Shown: positions 8,438-15,957 of the stretch, piece after piece
How positions within the stretch are numbered: position 1 is the first letter of the stretch
Layout of the letters: each line of letters begins with the position of its first letter
Assembly: GCF_040546815.1 (NCBI RefSeq)
Contig: NZ_JBEPOO010000001.1
Coordinates: 2,728,001-2,792,000, forward strand
From: Devosia sp. 2618
Lineage (GTDB): Bacteria > Pseudomonadota > Alphaproteobacteria > Rhizobiales > Devosiaceae
Length of the DNA stretch: 64,000 nucleotides
Direction of reading: 5' to 3'
Position numbers and translations under genes: made by a program
The notes under the pieces: model-generated
Told to the model about the DNA's origin: nothing
Seen by the model: only the letters and a program-made list of their open reading frames with translations
The model's database searches: none

Positions 8438-9622
8438 TCATGTCAGCGAAAGCGCCAACCGTTCTGCTCTTTCCCGCCGCTCAAGCTCGGCCGCATCATC
8501 CCTGAAAAGCGACGCATAAGTGTCCATCGTCACGGCGATCGTGGCGTGGCCAAGCTCCGCCTGAACCTCCTTCGGATTGGCGCCGTCGGCTATCAGCAGG
8601 GAGGCCCGGAAGTGTCTCAGGGCGTGGAAGGTATAGCGAGCAGTCTTCTTGCCGTCCTTGCCGACACCACACACCCCGGCGGCTATCTGCAGCGGCTTCC
8701 ATGCCCTCGTGTGGATGTTGGCCAGCGCCTCCACGCTGCCCTGCCAGTTTGGGAATACCAGATCGCCTGGAGGGCATTCCGCCTTCCATTCACGCAAGCG
8801 TGCCACCAGCGGCGCCGGGATGCTGATCTTGCGTCGGCTTTCCTTCGTCTTCGGCGGGCCGATGACGCCATTCTCATCGGCGCGCTGGCGAACTTCGATG
8901 GTCCCGGCTTTCAGGTTGACCGCATCCCAAGGCAGCCCGCGCAGCTCACTGGCACGGAACCCGGTATGCACGGCGGTGGCGATCAGCACACGATACCGGC
9001 GCCAGGCCTTGGCCCGCTGCTGGTTCGTCTGGCCGGCGAGTTCGTCAAGCTTCACCAGCATTGACCGCACCTCATCGCGCGTCGGGATTTCGATGTCGAC
9101 CTTGTGGCGGCTGTCGCCTGCCGAGTGGATCGAGATCGCCGCGGCAGGATTGGCGATGATGTTGCCGCGGGCTTGAGCCTCTTTGATGACGCTTTTGAAG
9201 CTGGTCAGCACCTTCTTTGCCAGCGCGCGCGACATGCTTGCCAGCAGATGATCGCGATAGGCCGCGATTCGCGGACCGGTGAGCTTGGACAGCTTCAGAT
9301 CGCCCATCTCCGGCACGATGTGCAGATCCACATGCTGGCGGTACTGGCGCAGCGTTGAGGCTTCGGCCGGCGAACGGCCATTCCTGCCGACGGCGACGGC
9401 TTTCATCCAATCCTCCGCAGCGTCCTTGACCGAGATCGACACCGTATCTGAGACGTGAGTGCCGCTGCGCACCTCAACGGTGGCGATAGCGGCGAACTGG
9501 TCCGCATCCTTTTTCTTCGCGAAGGTCTTGAGCCGGCGCGTGTCCTGGCCGTCGGTGTAGTCGACCACCCATGCGGTCTTCTCGACGCCCTTAGTCGTCC
9601 AGCTGCGCTTGCGGACGCTCAT
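8438..9622 (-). CDS. int: tyrosine recombinase / phage integrase (tRNA-Phe element)
   Basis: The product has 394 residues. The C-terminal catalytic domain shows the first Arg in HTGFRASELRGL, the HxxR box in HALRHFRAS and the probable nucleophilic Tyr in TMDTYASL. The N-terminal third is a basic arm-binding and core-binding region (SWTTKGVEKTAWVVDY). It should catalyse integration and excision at the tRNA-Phe repeats; its stop codon lies only 54 bases from the left repeat. The start overlaps the stop of the upstream repressor-like gene (ATGA), so the two are probably co-transcribed. Confidence 0.95.
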   Translation of the reverse strand: MSVRKRSWTTKGVEKTAWVVDYTDGQDTRRLKTFAKKKDADQFAAIATVEVRSGTHVSDTVSISVKDAAEDWMKAVAVGRNGRSPAEASTLRQYRQHVDLHIVPEMGDLKLSKLTGPRIAAYRDHLLASMSRALAKKVLTSFKSVIKEAQARGNIIANPAAAISIHSAGDSRHKVDIEIPTRDEVRSMLVKLDELAGQTNQQRAKAWRRYRVLIATAVHTGFRASELRGLPWDAVNLKAGTIEVRQRADENGVIGPPKTKESRRKISIPAPLVARLREWKAECPPGDLVFPNWQGSVEALANIHTRAWKPLQIAAGVCGVGKDGKKTARYTFHALRHFRASLLIADGANPKEVQAELGHATIAVTMDTYASLFRDDAAELERRERAERLALSLT

Positions 9623-10026
9623 TGTCTTTCTTCCGGAGGCAGCCAGTTAGGGTCTTTCGCTAGAAGACGGCAGCCCTGCAGCACTTTCTCCCTGAGTATG
9701 GGTACAAAATCAGCAGGGACATCTTCGAGGTTTGCCATGCCCATTTGCCAGAACTGTTCTGGCGTCATCTCAATGACGGCGTTCGGGAAGTGAGCGTTTA
9801 AAAGACTTGCGAGATCCTCCCGAAAGTCATCGAGCTTGTCCTCTGTCGCCTTCGCCATCGCTTGCTGAAACTCCAAGCCAACGGTGATCGAAAACTCAAG
9901 AGACTGCTCCAGGCGAGCGACGATCTCCGCATTCATCGAGCGATGACTCTCATCGGCTTTTGCCTTCAGCACATCGCGCAGCTGCTCTGGCAGCCGCAAT
10001 TTCATTTGAGGATCTTCGCGCGACAT
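9619..10026 (-). CDS. Arc-family ribbon-helix-helix DNA-binding protein, probable element repressor
   Basis: The product has 135 residues. The first ~45 (MKLRLPEQLRDVLKAKADES, then HRSMNAEIVARLEQSL) have the strand-helix-helix pattern of Arc/Mnt repressors, including the typical RSMNAEIV turn. The remaining 90 residues contain an amphipathic central helix and a C-terminal region that I do not recognise. It is coupled to the integrase by ATGA and transcribed away from three palindromic operators, which it or the divergent small homologue probably binds. A role as lysogeny-type repressor of the element is inference. Confidence 0.85.
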   Translation of the reverse strand: MSREDPQMKLRLPEQLRDVLKAKADESHRSMNAEIVARLEQSLEFSITVGLEFQQAMAKATEDKLDDFREDLASLLNAHFPNAVIEMTPEQFWQMGMANLEDVPADFVPILREKVLQGCRLLAKDPNWLPPEERQ

Positions 10027-10049
10027 CGTTTTGTCCCTAGTTTTTTCTC

Positions 10050-10117
10050 AATATGAACCACGGTGGTCTTGACATCAATAGACCACCGTGGTCCCATGTT
10101 TAATGAACCACCGTGGT
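10050..10117. promoter_or_regulatory. three palindromic operators at 25 bp spacing with divergent promoter
   Basis: Copies of ACCACsGTGGT lie at 10057–10067 (centre G), 10082–10092 and 10107–10117 (centre C). They start exactly 25 bp apart. For the minus-strand repressor–integrase genes a −35 TTGATG (10078–10073) and −10 CATATT (10055–10050) are separated by 17 bp, and the first operator fills that spacer. On the plus strand a perfect TTGACA (10069–10074) lies between operators 1 and 2, though its −10 is weak. The sites lie between two divergent ribbon-helix-helix genes, as expected for an Arc/Mnt-like switch. Confidence 0.85.
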
Positions 10118-10141
10118 TCCATTTAAAGTTGAGGTGATCTA

Positions 10142-10315
10142 GTGAAAATTTTTGAATCCGAGGATGTTACGCAGTTCAGTTTGCGAGCTCCTGCAAAGCT
10201 CATGAGCCGAGTGCGCCACAACGCCAGGGCAAACCGACGCTCTTTGAATGCAGAACTGGTGGTGATGATCGAACAGTCGCTGCCTGTTGAAAATGAAAAG
10301 GCCGACGCGGCGTGA
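10142..10315 (+). CDS. small Arc-like ribbon-helix-helix protein
   Basis: This 57-residue gene starts with GTG at 10142, preceded by GAGGTGAT at good spacing. The core FSLRAPAKLMSRVRHNARAN followed by RRSLNAELVVMIEQSL is a complete ribbon-helix-helix unit, strand then two helices, closely matching the fold of its divergent neighbour. It is the first gene rightward from the triple operator. It may act as the antagonist repressor to the gene at 9619–10026, comparable to paired repressors of phage immunity regions, and would control the small-gene operon that follows. Confidence 0.82.
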   Translation: MKIFESEDVTQFSLRAPAKLMSRVRHNARANRRSLNAELVVMIEQSLPVENEKADAA

Positions 10316-10383
10316 GCTGCATCGGCCTCAATGAGTACCGCCCGGCAAGGCGGCCCCTATCAACCCACGACAAAATGGAATTG

Positions 10384-10797
10384 ATGATGAGCATCAATAT
10401 CACCACGCCCGCCTTGGGCGCAATAACCCTTGCGTCGGGCAAGACCGTCACCCCCGACCACGTCCTGCGCCTGGAAACTAACAGCGAAACGCTGCGCCCA
10501 GACGAAACCATGAAATTCGATGTCTGGCTCGACGATCAGCCGGTGGTGCTTCGGCATCGCGTCCCGATGTATGCGTCATGCCGCGTCTTGGCCGATTGGG
10601 GCTATAGCGGCCTCGCCGCTTTCATCCGCCCAGATCGCCTTGTTGCCATGGTGATCGACATCGCGGCTGGCGCCAAGCTCACGGTGGTCGAGAACGACGT
10701 CGGTCCAGTAGTGCGCAAATACGCCCCCTTTCCTTCCGGTTCCGTCACCAGCGGCCGGAAGGCCATCGTCGGCACCGATGTGGCAGAGGAGGCATAG
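10384..10797 (+). CDS. phage-type protein of unknown function
   Basis: The product has about 137 residues if the ATG at 10384 is used; ATGs at 10375 and 10387 are alternatives, and no strong ribosome site decides. The sequence is mixed alpha/beta with a segment KFDVWLDDQPVVLRHRVPMY and no signal peptide. I recognise no family. It is the second rightward gene after the operator region and is followed within two bases by the next start, so it belongs to the early operon. Confidence 0.6.
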   Translation: MMSINITTPALGAITLASGKTVTPDHVLRLETNSETLRPDETMKFDVWLDDQPVVLRHRVPMYASCRVLADWGYSGLAAFIRPDRLVAMVIDIAAGAKLTVVENDVGPVVRKYAPFPSGSVTSGRKAIVGTDVAEEA

Positions 10798-10799
10798 AC

Positions 10800-11045
10800 A
10801 TGACCACTGCTACAGAAAGCAAGCTGATCACTATCGATCGCCATCAACTGACCATGGCCATTGATGAGCTGGATGCGGCGACGATCCGCTGCGAGGCAGC
10901 GCATATGGCGGCGCTCGCCCTCGATGGCACCCACCGCGACGCCGTCCAATTCCTCGCGGCCGACGCTCAAAATTGCATCGAGGTCGCAAAGGATCGTTTG
11001 GAGGAGATGCGCAACACCCATCGCTTGGGAGGCGCAAATGGATGA
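10800..11045 (+). CDS. small phage protein of unknown function
   Basis: The product has 81 residues, is acidic and mainly helical. It overlaps the next gene by eight bases and follows the previous stop by two. Two Cys and several His are scattered without a zinc motif. No function can be given; membership of the element's early operon is clear from spacing. Confidence 0.6.
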   Translation: MTTATESKLITIDRHQLTMAIDELDAATIRCEAAHMAALALDGTHRDAVQFLAADAQNCIEVAKDRLEEMRNTHRLGGANG

Positions 11046-11301
11046 CCGCAAGGACGGCGCTCGCGGCTACGCCATCGTCTCCGACATGGAAAATGATCTG
11101 TGCACCCTTCGGGATCTAGCGCGCTTGCTCACCATGTCGGTTGAGACGAATACCAACATGCAAGAGGAGCAGGCTTCTGCGTTGCAGCGGCTTGGCTGGC
11201 TGATCAATGATTGGGCCGGCTCCGCCGAGAGCAAGCGTTGCGAGGCGCTTGAGGCGCTCGCCAGCTACCGCGCCCCGCTCCCGGCAGGAGCAGCGGCATG
11301 A
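11038..11301 (+). CDS. small phage protein of unknown function, predicted helical
   Basis: The product has 87 residues. The ATG at 11038 has GGAGG six to ten bases upstream and overlaps the end of the previous gene. The sequence is largely helical (DLCTLRDLARLLTMSVETNT and a second heptad-like stretch around LQRLGWLINDWAG). It is coupled to the next gene by ATGA. I recognise no family. Confidence 0.6.
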   Translation: MDDRKDGARGYAIVSDMENDLCTLRDLARLLTMSVETNTNMQEEQASALQRLGWLINDWAGSAESKRCEALEALASYRAPLPAGAAA

Positions 11302-11483
11302 CCGAGCCACTCACGCTTGATCTACTCTGGGGCGCCGAAAATATCGCCGCCTATATTGGGCGCACCGAACGCCAGACCAAAGATGCGCTCGCAAAAGGCC
11401 ATCTGCCCGGGCGGAAATGTAACGGCCGATGGGTGGCATCACGCGCCGAACTTCAGCGCTTCTTCGGTCAGGTCGCAGCATGA
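11298..11483 (+). CDS. helix-turn-helix protein, excisionase/MerR-like
   Basis: The product has 61 residues. The pattern LLWGAENIAAYIGRTERQTK, then DALAKGHLPGRKCNGRWVAS, then RAELQRFF is that of short winged-helix DNA-binding proteins (AlpA/Xis/MerR-type helix_turn_helix_17), in which a tryptophan-containing wing follows the recognition helix. It could be the excisionase or a local regulator. Translation is coupled on both sides by ATGA overlaps. Confidence 0.7.
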   Translation: MTEPLTLDLLWGAENIAAYIGRTERQTKDALAKGHLPGRKCNGRWVASRAELQRFFGQVAA

Positions 11484-11575
11484 TGGCCCGCCTCATCGAA
11501 CTGGGCTGGGCCGCTGCATGCGGCCTGGCGGTGGTCTATGTGGCCGCGATCATTTTGTTTGGGGGGCAGCCATGA
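11480..11575 (+). CDS. 31-residue single-pass membrane peptide
   Basis: The reading frame starts with ATG ATG overlapping the previous stop and ends overlapping the next start. It encodes one hydrophobic helix (AAACGLAVVYVAAIILFGG) with a short N-terminal MMARLIELGW. The position in an unbroken chain of start–stop overlaps is the main support. It may be a small phage membrane protein. Confidence 0.5.
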   Translation: MMARLIELGWAAACGLAVVYVAAIILFGGQP

Positions 11576-11637
11576 CGGAAGATCGGCTGGACACCATCAT
11601 GAGAGCCGTCCGACCCTGTGATCGGGCGCCAGCATGA
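11572..11637 (+). CDS. 21-residue coupling peptide or leader
   Basis: A short frame (MTEDRLDTIMRAVRPCDRAP and one Ala) lies between two ATGA overlaps. It may be a real small protein, or it may exist only to couple translation of the following gene. Confidence 0.35.
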   Translation: MTEDRLDTIMRAVRPCDRAPA

Positions 11638-12359
11638 GGCAAAGAAACTTCATCGCATCACGTGATGACGCGGGCCAAGCCCGCGCCGTCGTCCGAGGAA
11701 TCTATGCCGATACCCCGGCCATGGATCCGCTGCTGCACAACCCTGAAATCACCATGGGCCTCGAATTGAGGAATAACCTCAAGGCAATCTATCGGGGCCG
11801 CCTTGCTCAAGGCCATGCTGTCGGCAGCCTCGAGGGTTGGGCACGATCAATCGCATTCGCGTCGGCACGCATCGACGCGGAGGTCACCACGGGCACCGTC
11901 GCCAAACACATGCAGTGGATTGGCATCGATATTCCCGAATCCTTCATCACCAGAGTTTCGGCTGAAGTCGCCGCCGCCAAGGCGGCCGACGCCCTCCAGT
12001 TCGATCCTCAGATGATTGGGGAGATGGTACAACTCACCGCCGCCGAGCGCGAGGAGTACCGAATTCGTCGGCTCATCGAGGCCTGCGATGAGAATCAACG
12101 CGAGAGGATCAACCGTCAACGCCGTGAGAAGCGCGGGGCTCGGCCCCGCTCTCACTCGATCACTGCAACCCAGCCATGGGTGCGGGATGGGTACCGCTGC
12201 CGTCGCACTTGGGAGCGGAACGGCAAGTCCCCGAAAGTGTCGCAGAAACGGTCGACCACTAAAGAGATTCATAAGGAAGAATGGTGCTCGACCAAAGTTG
12301 CGACAAATGACGGGTTCTCGACCAAACCTGCGACACTTGGAGACTGCGAAGATGAGTGA
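11634..12359 (+). CDS. phage protein of unknown function, basic C terminus
   Basis: The product has 241 residues. The first ~150 are mostly helical, with segments such as SLEGWARSIAFASARIDAEV and TVAKHMQWIGIDIPESFITR. The last ~90 are strongly basic (QRREKRGARPRSH and KVSQKRSTTKEIHKEE), suggesting nucleic-acid binding. Near the C terminus CSTKVATND and FSTKPATLG form a short imperfect internal repeat. The position after the helix-turn-helix gene would suit a replication or transcription accessory protein, but I recognise no replication motif. Confidence 0.6.
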   Translation: MRQRNFIASRDDAGQARAVVRGIYADTPAMDPLLHNPEITMGLELRNNLKAIYRGRLAQGHAVGSLEGWARSIAFASARIDAEVTTGTVAKHMQWIGIDIPESFITRVSAEVAAAKAADALQFDPQMIGEMVQLTAAEREEYRIRRLIEACDENQRERINRQRREKRGARPRSHSITATQPWVRDGYRCRRTWERNGKSPKVSQKRSTTKEIHKEEWCSTKVATNDGFSTKPATLGDCEDE

Positions 12360-12651
12360 GCAACTTGACCTCCTGTCATGGCAACCGCCCGCGGCAATAG
12401 TGCTGCCTTTTCCCCAGCGCCGGAACATCGGTCAGGCGCGCCGGGTCGCGGCCATGATCGACAAACGCAAGTCGCAACAGAGCCGGCAGCGATGCTTCGA
12501 TCAGGAGCTCTGGAAGCTGTGCCAAAGCCTCAAGACATCAGGCCTGTCGGGCGACCAGATCAACCGTCAGCTCGATGACTTCACTGCCGCGGTCAATGCC
12601 GAGATTTGGCGGCTCGATCGACATGAGCAGCGGCCAGGCGGCGCGGCATGA
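12352..12651 (+). CDS. DUF6074-like small protein
   Basis: The product has 99 residues, starting at the ATG at 12352 that overlaps the preceding stop. The N terminus (MSEQLDLLSWQPPAAIVLPF then PQRRNIGQARRVA) matches my recollection of the DUF6074 family of Rhizobiales prophages, where a W.PPA..V.PFP.RR..G..R..A signature is shared. Function is unknown. It is coupled to the next small gene by ATGA. Confidence 0.65.
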   Translation: MSEQLDLLSWQPPAAIVLPFPQRRNIGQARRVAAMIDKRKSQQSRQRCFDQELWKLCQSLKTSGLSGDQINRQLDDFTAAVNAEIWRLDRHEQRPGGAA

Positions 12652-12758
12652 TTGCGGCACTTCGTGAGCGTCGACGCAGGGGCCGCCACGCCTTGCATGA
12701 CGCCCTGAGCCTTGAGCTTTATCAGCTTCATCCTTCGCGCGCCGGAGGGGCGGCTTAG
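12648..12758 (+). CDS. 36-residue arginine-rich peptide
   Basis: The frame MIAALRERRRRGRHALHDAL and onward is coupled by ATGA to the preceding gene and ends within a GC-rich inverted repeat (about 12744–12770) that could end the early transcript. The product is small and basic. Evidence is positional only. Confidence 0.4.
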   Translation: MIAALRERRRRGRHALHDALSLELYQLHPSRAGGAA

Positions 12759-12816
12759 CCGCCCTCCTCAATGAAACGGGTGGCGACGCCACCAAAAGCA
12801 CCAACGGAGCCCGAAT

Positions 12817-13053
12817 ATGAACAATCAGAGTTTTGCCGCAGCCAATATCAGTGGCGCCATCATCGAAGCCGCCATCGACCAAATGAAGCGGGCCGATTTG
12901 CCACTTCATGTCGTGGTCAATCAGCTTGCGACCTATGCCGCCTTCATGGCCGTCAAGGCCTACGCCGCTGTCTGTCTTGCACGAAAGATCCGTGTCGAGA
13001 ATGCTGCGGCGGACAAACTCGCTGTTGAGCGAGGGTTCAGGAGTGCTGATTGA
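12817..13053 (+). CDS. small phage protein of unknown function
   Basis: The product has 78 residues, mostly helical, with an Ala-rich central stretch (QLATYAAFMAVKAYAAVCLA) that is amphipathic rather than membrane spanning. The ATG follows GGAG at about nine bases. It overlaps the TTG start of the next frame (TTGA). Confidence 0.55.
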   Translation: MNNQSFAAANISGAIIEAAIDQMKRADLPLHVVVNQLATYAAFMAVKAYAAVCLARKIRVENAAADKLAVERGFRSAD

Positions 13054-13256
13054 GCACTGCGCAGGACTCCCGAAACTACCGCAGACGTCGAGACGCAGGC
13101 GATATCGTCCTGAAGGTGCGGGTGCCGCAGGTTGATCTGGCATTGGCATTGATCGAGGTGGACCGCCTGCATCCTCGCGACGAAGACGATCGAGAAGCCC
13201 TCACCCGCGCGGTGGAGAAGCTGCTCCGCTATCTCATCGAGGCCTGTGAGGACTGA
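13050..13256 (+). CDS. small phage protein of unknown function
   Basis: The product has 68 residues with a TTG start overlapping the previous stop. It has a basic N terminus (RNYRRRRDAGD) and an acidic middle (EVDRLHPRDEDDREAL) leading into a C-terminal helix. No family is recognised. Confidence 0.5.
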   Translation: MSTAQDSRNYRRRRDAGDIVLKVRVPQVDLALALIEVDRLHPRDEDDREALTRAVEKLLRYLIEACED

Positions 13257-13324
13257 CCGGCGTCACCGGTGACTCCGCGTGTTTTCGGGACTTGCTACAC
13301 TAGGTCACGACACGGAGTTGCGAA

Positions 13325-13468
13325 TTGGAAAAGCGCAAAACACGATTGGGCCGGATGATCGAAGCTTTGGAAGCTCCGATGATCGATCCTGCGAAGATCA
13401 AGGAACTGCTGCGGCCGGCGGACAACGCCGATACCGATGCTGATGCCCCCGGAGGGCGTGCGGCATGA
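13325..13468 (+). CDS. 47-residue phage protein candidate
   Basis: A TTG at 13325 follows GGAG by about eight bases. The frame encodes a basic then acidic helical peptide (EKRKTRLGRMIEALEAPMID, then PAKIKELLRPADN) and ends in an ATGA overlap with the next frame. Support is the ribosome site and the overlap. Confidence 0.4.
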   Translation: MEKRKTRLGRMIEALEAPMIDPAKIKELLRPADNADTDADAPGGRAA

Positions 13469-13507
13469 CCGAGAAGAAGCCCACTCTCGTCACGGCCAAG
13501 GCGTCCT

Positions 13508-13690
13508 TTGTCCGCGTCAGGGATCATTCCGCTCGATCCAGAATGGGTCGCGGCAAAGCCCGCCCAAGCCACTGCGGGCTTTGCTGAACGGGTCGGCCGC
13601 TCTCCCACCACCAAGGAGGTCCGGATGATCGTTTCGGCCGTCATCCGTCATGGCCTGGCGCCTAGCGCACCAAGCCACGCCCTTCAATAG
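13508..13690 (+). CDS. small phage protein, uncertain start or frameshifted
   Basis: The 60-residue frame contains a plausible folded segment (GIIPLDPEWVAAKPAQATAG then FAERVGRSPTTKEV). Its TTG start has no ribosome site. An ATG at 13465, coupled by ATGA to the previous gene, opens a different frame (MTEKKPTLVTAKASFVRVR) that stops at 13584. The natural protein may join these two frames through a frameshift near 13520, or the two may simply overlap. Confidence 0.4.
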   Translation: MSASGIIPLDPEWVAAKPAQATAGFAERVGRSPTTKEVRMIVSAVIRHGLAPSAPSHALQ

Positions 13691-13765
13691 CGCGGGACGA
13701 TCGCTCCGCTCCCCATCCCGGCGTATGGGCGCCATGCACGAAATTTATCCTATCAGGAGGTCTTA

Positions 13766-14203
13766 ATGGCGACTGCTACAATTGCCCCCGGTCAAATCCA
13801 GATAGACTTCTTCAACAAGGCATTGGGTCGCACTTTCCAGTGGGGCGAAGAAGATTGCTCAATGTTCCTCGCGAACTGGTGGCGCCATGTCCACGCAGTA
13901 GATCCCGCGCGCTGGCTGCGAGGTACCTATAGGGATGCCATTGAAGCAGACATTGTGGTGATGGCCAATCGCGGACTACAGCGCCTAGTAGCTCGAATTG
14001 CTAGTGAGGCTGGGGCTGTGCGCACGCGTGCCCCGACCTTCGGCGACTTCGGCTTGGTGGTAGTCGGAGGAAAACCGTTCGGCGCAGTAAGTTGCTGCCC
14101 CATGGTTCCGAGTAACTCATGGGTCATTAGGACGGAAAGCGGCCTTGTCATGGTGCACAAGCCACGCATGCTCCGCACCTGGTCCATAAACTTTCCAAAT
14201 TGA
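13766..14203 (+). CDS. DUF6950-like phage protein (possible Cys peptidase fold)
   Basis: The product has 145 residues with a strong AGGAGG ribosome site. The segment ALGRTFQWGEEDCSMFLANW followed by PARWLRGTYRD matches the FxWGxxDC...GxY pattern of DUF6950 proteins. These occur in tail modules of alphaproteobacterial phages and gene transfer agents and resemble NlpC/P60 cysteine hydrolases. The Cys of EEDC would be the candidate nucleophile. No other tail genes are present, so this may be a retained remnant or may serve another function here. Confidence 0.7.
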   Translation: MATATIAPGQIQIDFFNKALGRTFQWGEEDCSMFLANWWRHVHAVDPARWLRGTYRDAIEADIVVMANRGLQRLVARIASEAGAVRTRAPTFGDFGLVVVGGKPFGAVSCCPMVPSNSWVIRTESGLVMVHKPRMLRTWSINFPN

Positions 14204-14213
14204 GGAGACCGAA

Positions 14214-14411
14214 ATGGCCTTGGAAACTGGTATCTGGTTTTTGGTGAACATTGGCTACGGGGGACCATTAGACGAGGCGGCGGTTTCAGGCATGACTTGC
14301 CCCACACTCCACATTTGGCCACCGCTCGGGCTCACATCTGAAACACGCCAAGATAGGCTTATCGCCCAAGTGCTGCAGACGGCGCCTGCCTGGACGGCGC
14401 TGATGTGTTGA
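14214..14411 (+). CDS. small phage protein, possibly the 5' part of a frameshifted gene
   Basis: The product has 65 residues, with GAGG upstream of the ATG. It starts MALETGIWFLVNIGYGGPLD and overlaps the next frame by seven bases. The downstream frame is open further upstream from 14357, so the two could be one gene separated by a frameshift between about 14357 and 14410. Function unknown. Confidence 0.45.
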   Translation: MALETGIWFLVNIGYGGPLDEAAVSGMTCPTLHIWPPLGLTSETRQDRLIAQVLQTAPAWTALMC

Positions 14412-14998
14412 TTGCGGCGGTTGACAAGATTGCCGTCGTTCCGACCATGCCAGTTGCAATGACGGCACGTGGTGATATGCGGGAAGCGGGGGTGATCTTT
14501 CGAGACTTCACCGTCGCGTTTCTCGCCGCCAACAGCGTGGACGCTGGCCTTGTTAAGCTGGCTCGCAGCTTGCCTAGGCATGCCACCCTGTCGACGTGTC
14601 GCCCCTATGAAATCGTCATGGCGTGTTTCTCCGAAAGCCGTGGGCCGGAGGTCTGGTATTTTTCGACCGTCGATCGCAATATGCCAAGCATTCCGGCTCG
14701 TACGCTCGCCCGATACGATGGCATTGGCGCGGCCGGCTCATGCCTGAATGCAAGCCAGGTTGCAGCGTTAGGCGTAACGGCCGGATCGTTCACCCATGGC
14801 GCACTGGAGCCAGGCCTCGCGCTTATGGAGGCCTGGCGCAGCAACAGGGGTACTACCCTAGATGGAACGCAGGCCGGGTTCTGCATCGGCGCTCATGTCG
14901 ATCACGCGATTGTCTCAGCCGCGGGCGCAACAGTCGAGCGAGTGCATCGCTGGCCCGATAAAGTCGGCCAGCTCATTAATCCGGAGGTTGTGTCTTGA
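14405..14998 (+). CDS. phage-associated protein of unknown function
   Basis: The product has 197 residues from a GTG. It has alternating beta strands and helices, with segments such as IAAVDKIAVVPTMPVAMTAR, FSESRGPEVWYFSTVDRN and a C-terminal GFCIGAHVDHAIVSAAGATV. The spaced Gly/Ala-rich strands resemble an Ntn-hydrolase-like sheet, but that is only an impression and no catalytic residue can be named. It overlaps the following TTG start by four bases. Confidence 0.55.
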   Translation: MLIAAVDKIAVVPTMPVAMTARGDMREAGVIFRDFTVAFLAANSVDAGLVKLARSLPRHATLSTCRPYEIVMACFSESRGPEVWYFSTVDRNMPSIPARTLARYDGIGAAGSCLNASQVAALGVTAGSFTHGALEPGLALMEAWRSNRGTTLDGTQAGFCIGAHVDHAIVSAAGATVERVHRWPDKVGQLINPEVVS

Positions 14999-15279
14999 GC
15001 CACAATGATGAGCATCTGGCCCACTGCGAAGCCAGTATCCGAGAAGCTATTGAGCGCTGGCGCTCGGAGAATGGCGATAGGATGTTCACCGTCGAACAGG
15101 TTGTCGCCGACATCACGCCAGATCAGCGCGCGGTCTACCTCTTGGTGCACAGCGCGGAAGGTGCAGAGATCCATCTGCATCGGACCTTCGACGAAGTGCT
15201 ATTTGATTACGGTGCCTTTAGTCGACGGGAATGGAGCTTGGCTTTGCGCACAGCGCTGACAAACGCGGCGGCCGAATGA
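14995..15279 (+). CDS. small phage protein of unknown function
   Basis: The product has 94 residues, with a TTG start overlapping the previous stop (TTGA). It is acidic and helical at the N terminus (EASIREAIERWRSENGDRMF). The end overlaps the HNH gene start (ATGA), tying it to the same transcript. Confidence 0.55.
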   Translation: MSHNDEHLAHCEASIREAIERWRSENGDRMFTVEQVVADITPDQRAVYLLVHSAEGAEIHLHRTFDEVLFDYGAFSRREWSLALRTALTNAAAE

Positions 15280-15653
15280 CCAAGCGCAAGCCGCTCCGCA
15301 CTCTAAGGCCTCGCCTGTCGCCAATGGCGCCGAGGCTCAAGACCACGCTGGGCAACGAGCGCCTTCGCCTCAACGATCGCGAGAAGACCCAGCCTTGGCG
15401 CCGCTGGTACCATAGCGCGGAGTGGAAGCGGCTCCGCATGTCGGTACTGGTGCGCGATCTATTCACCTGCCAGATGTGCGGCAAGTTGGAGAGCAACACG
15501 TCCATGCTGATCGGCGATCACCGAGTGCCCCACCACGGCAACCGGCAGATGTTCTTCAACGAGGCGAACATCCAGTGCCTCTGTAAGCCCTGTCACGACA
15601 GCGAGAAGCAACGTCGAGAGCGCAGCGATCCGACGGGTTGGGGTTTCGCCTGA
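15276..15653 (+). CDS. HNH endonuclease
   Basis: The product has 125 residues from the ATG at 15276, which overlaps the preceding stop. It shows CQMCGK, then GDHRVPHHG, then NEANIQCLCKPCHDSEKQ: two CxxC-type zinc knuckles around the DH...N...H catalytic core of HNH nucleases. In tailed phages such genes usually sit next to terminase and assist packaging. No terminase follows here; recognisable phage genes stop and cargo begins soon after. It is followed by a run of G residues (15655–15666). Confidence 0.92.
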   Translation: MTKRKPLRTLRPRLSPMAPRLKTTLGNERLRLNDREKTQPWRRWYHSAEWKRLRMSVLVRDLFTCQMCGKLESNTSMLIGDHRVPHHGNRQMFFNEANIQCLCKPCHDSEKQRRERSDPTGWGFA

Positions 15654-15957
15654 CAGGAGGGGGGGGCGTTCAGAAGTTCGCAAAGCCCCTCTGCCCTGCA
15701 CCCGCGTCCCCCCACCAGCATATTTTTTTCATGTCGGTGACGTTTCAGGTGCGAACCAAAGAAATACCCTCCGCCAACCCCAGCTGAAAGCCCCGTGAAC
15801 TATGGTCTTTCCGTGTGAAACCACATCTGCCCATTTTCCCATTTTTCACGCACTTGGTTCGCATCCCACTCCGTCAGCGCGAACCAGCGCTGATGGTGCG
15901 GCTGAAGTCGTGAGAGGCGCCTATTTGCCGCCCGCAGGGGGCAATGCCGGCTCAGAC
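15654..15957. other. junction between phage genes and GcrA-like gene
   Basis: No supported gene is seen in these 304 bases. The stretch begins with a G-run and contains an A/T-rich patch near 15721. A plus-strand frame entering from 15802 is open into the GcrA-like gene, but its upstream part does not resemble the conserved protein. Confidence 0.35.

Noticed and set aside
13766..15653. Complete prophage with late genes
   Set aside because: Only a DUF6950-like and an HNH gene recall late phage modules. No terminase, portal, capsid, tape-measure or lysis gene could be found.
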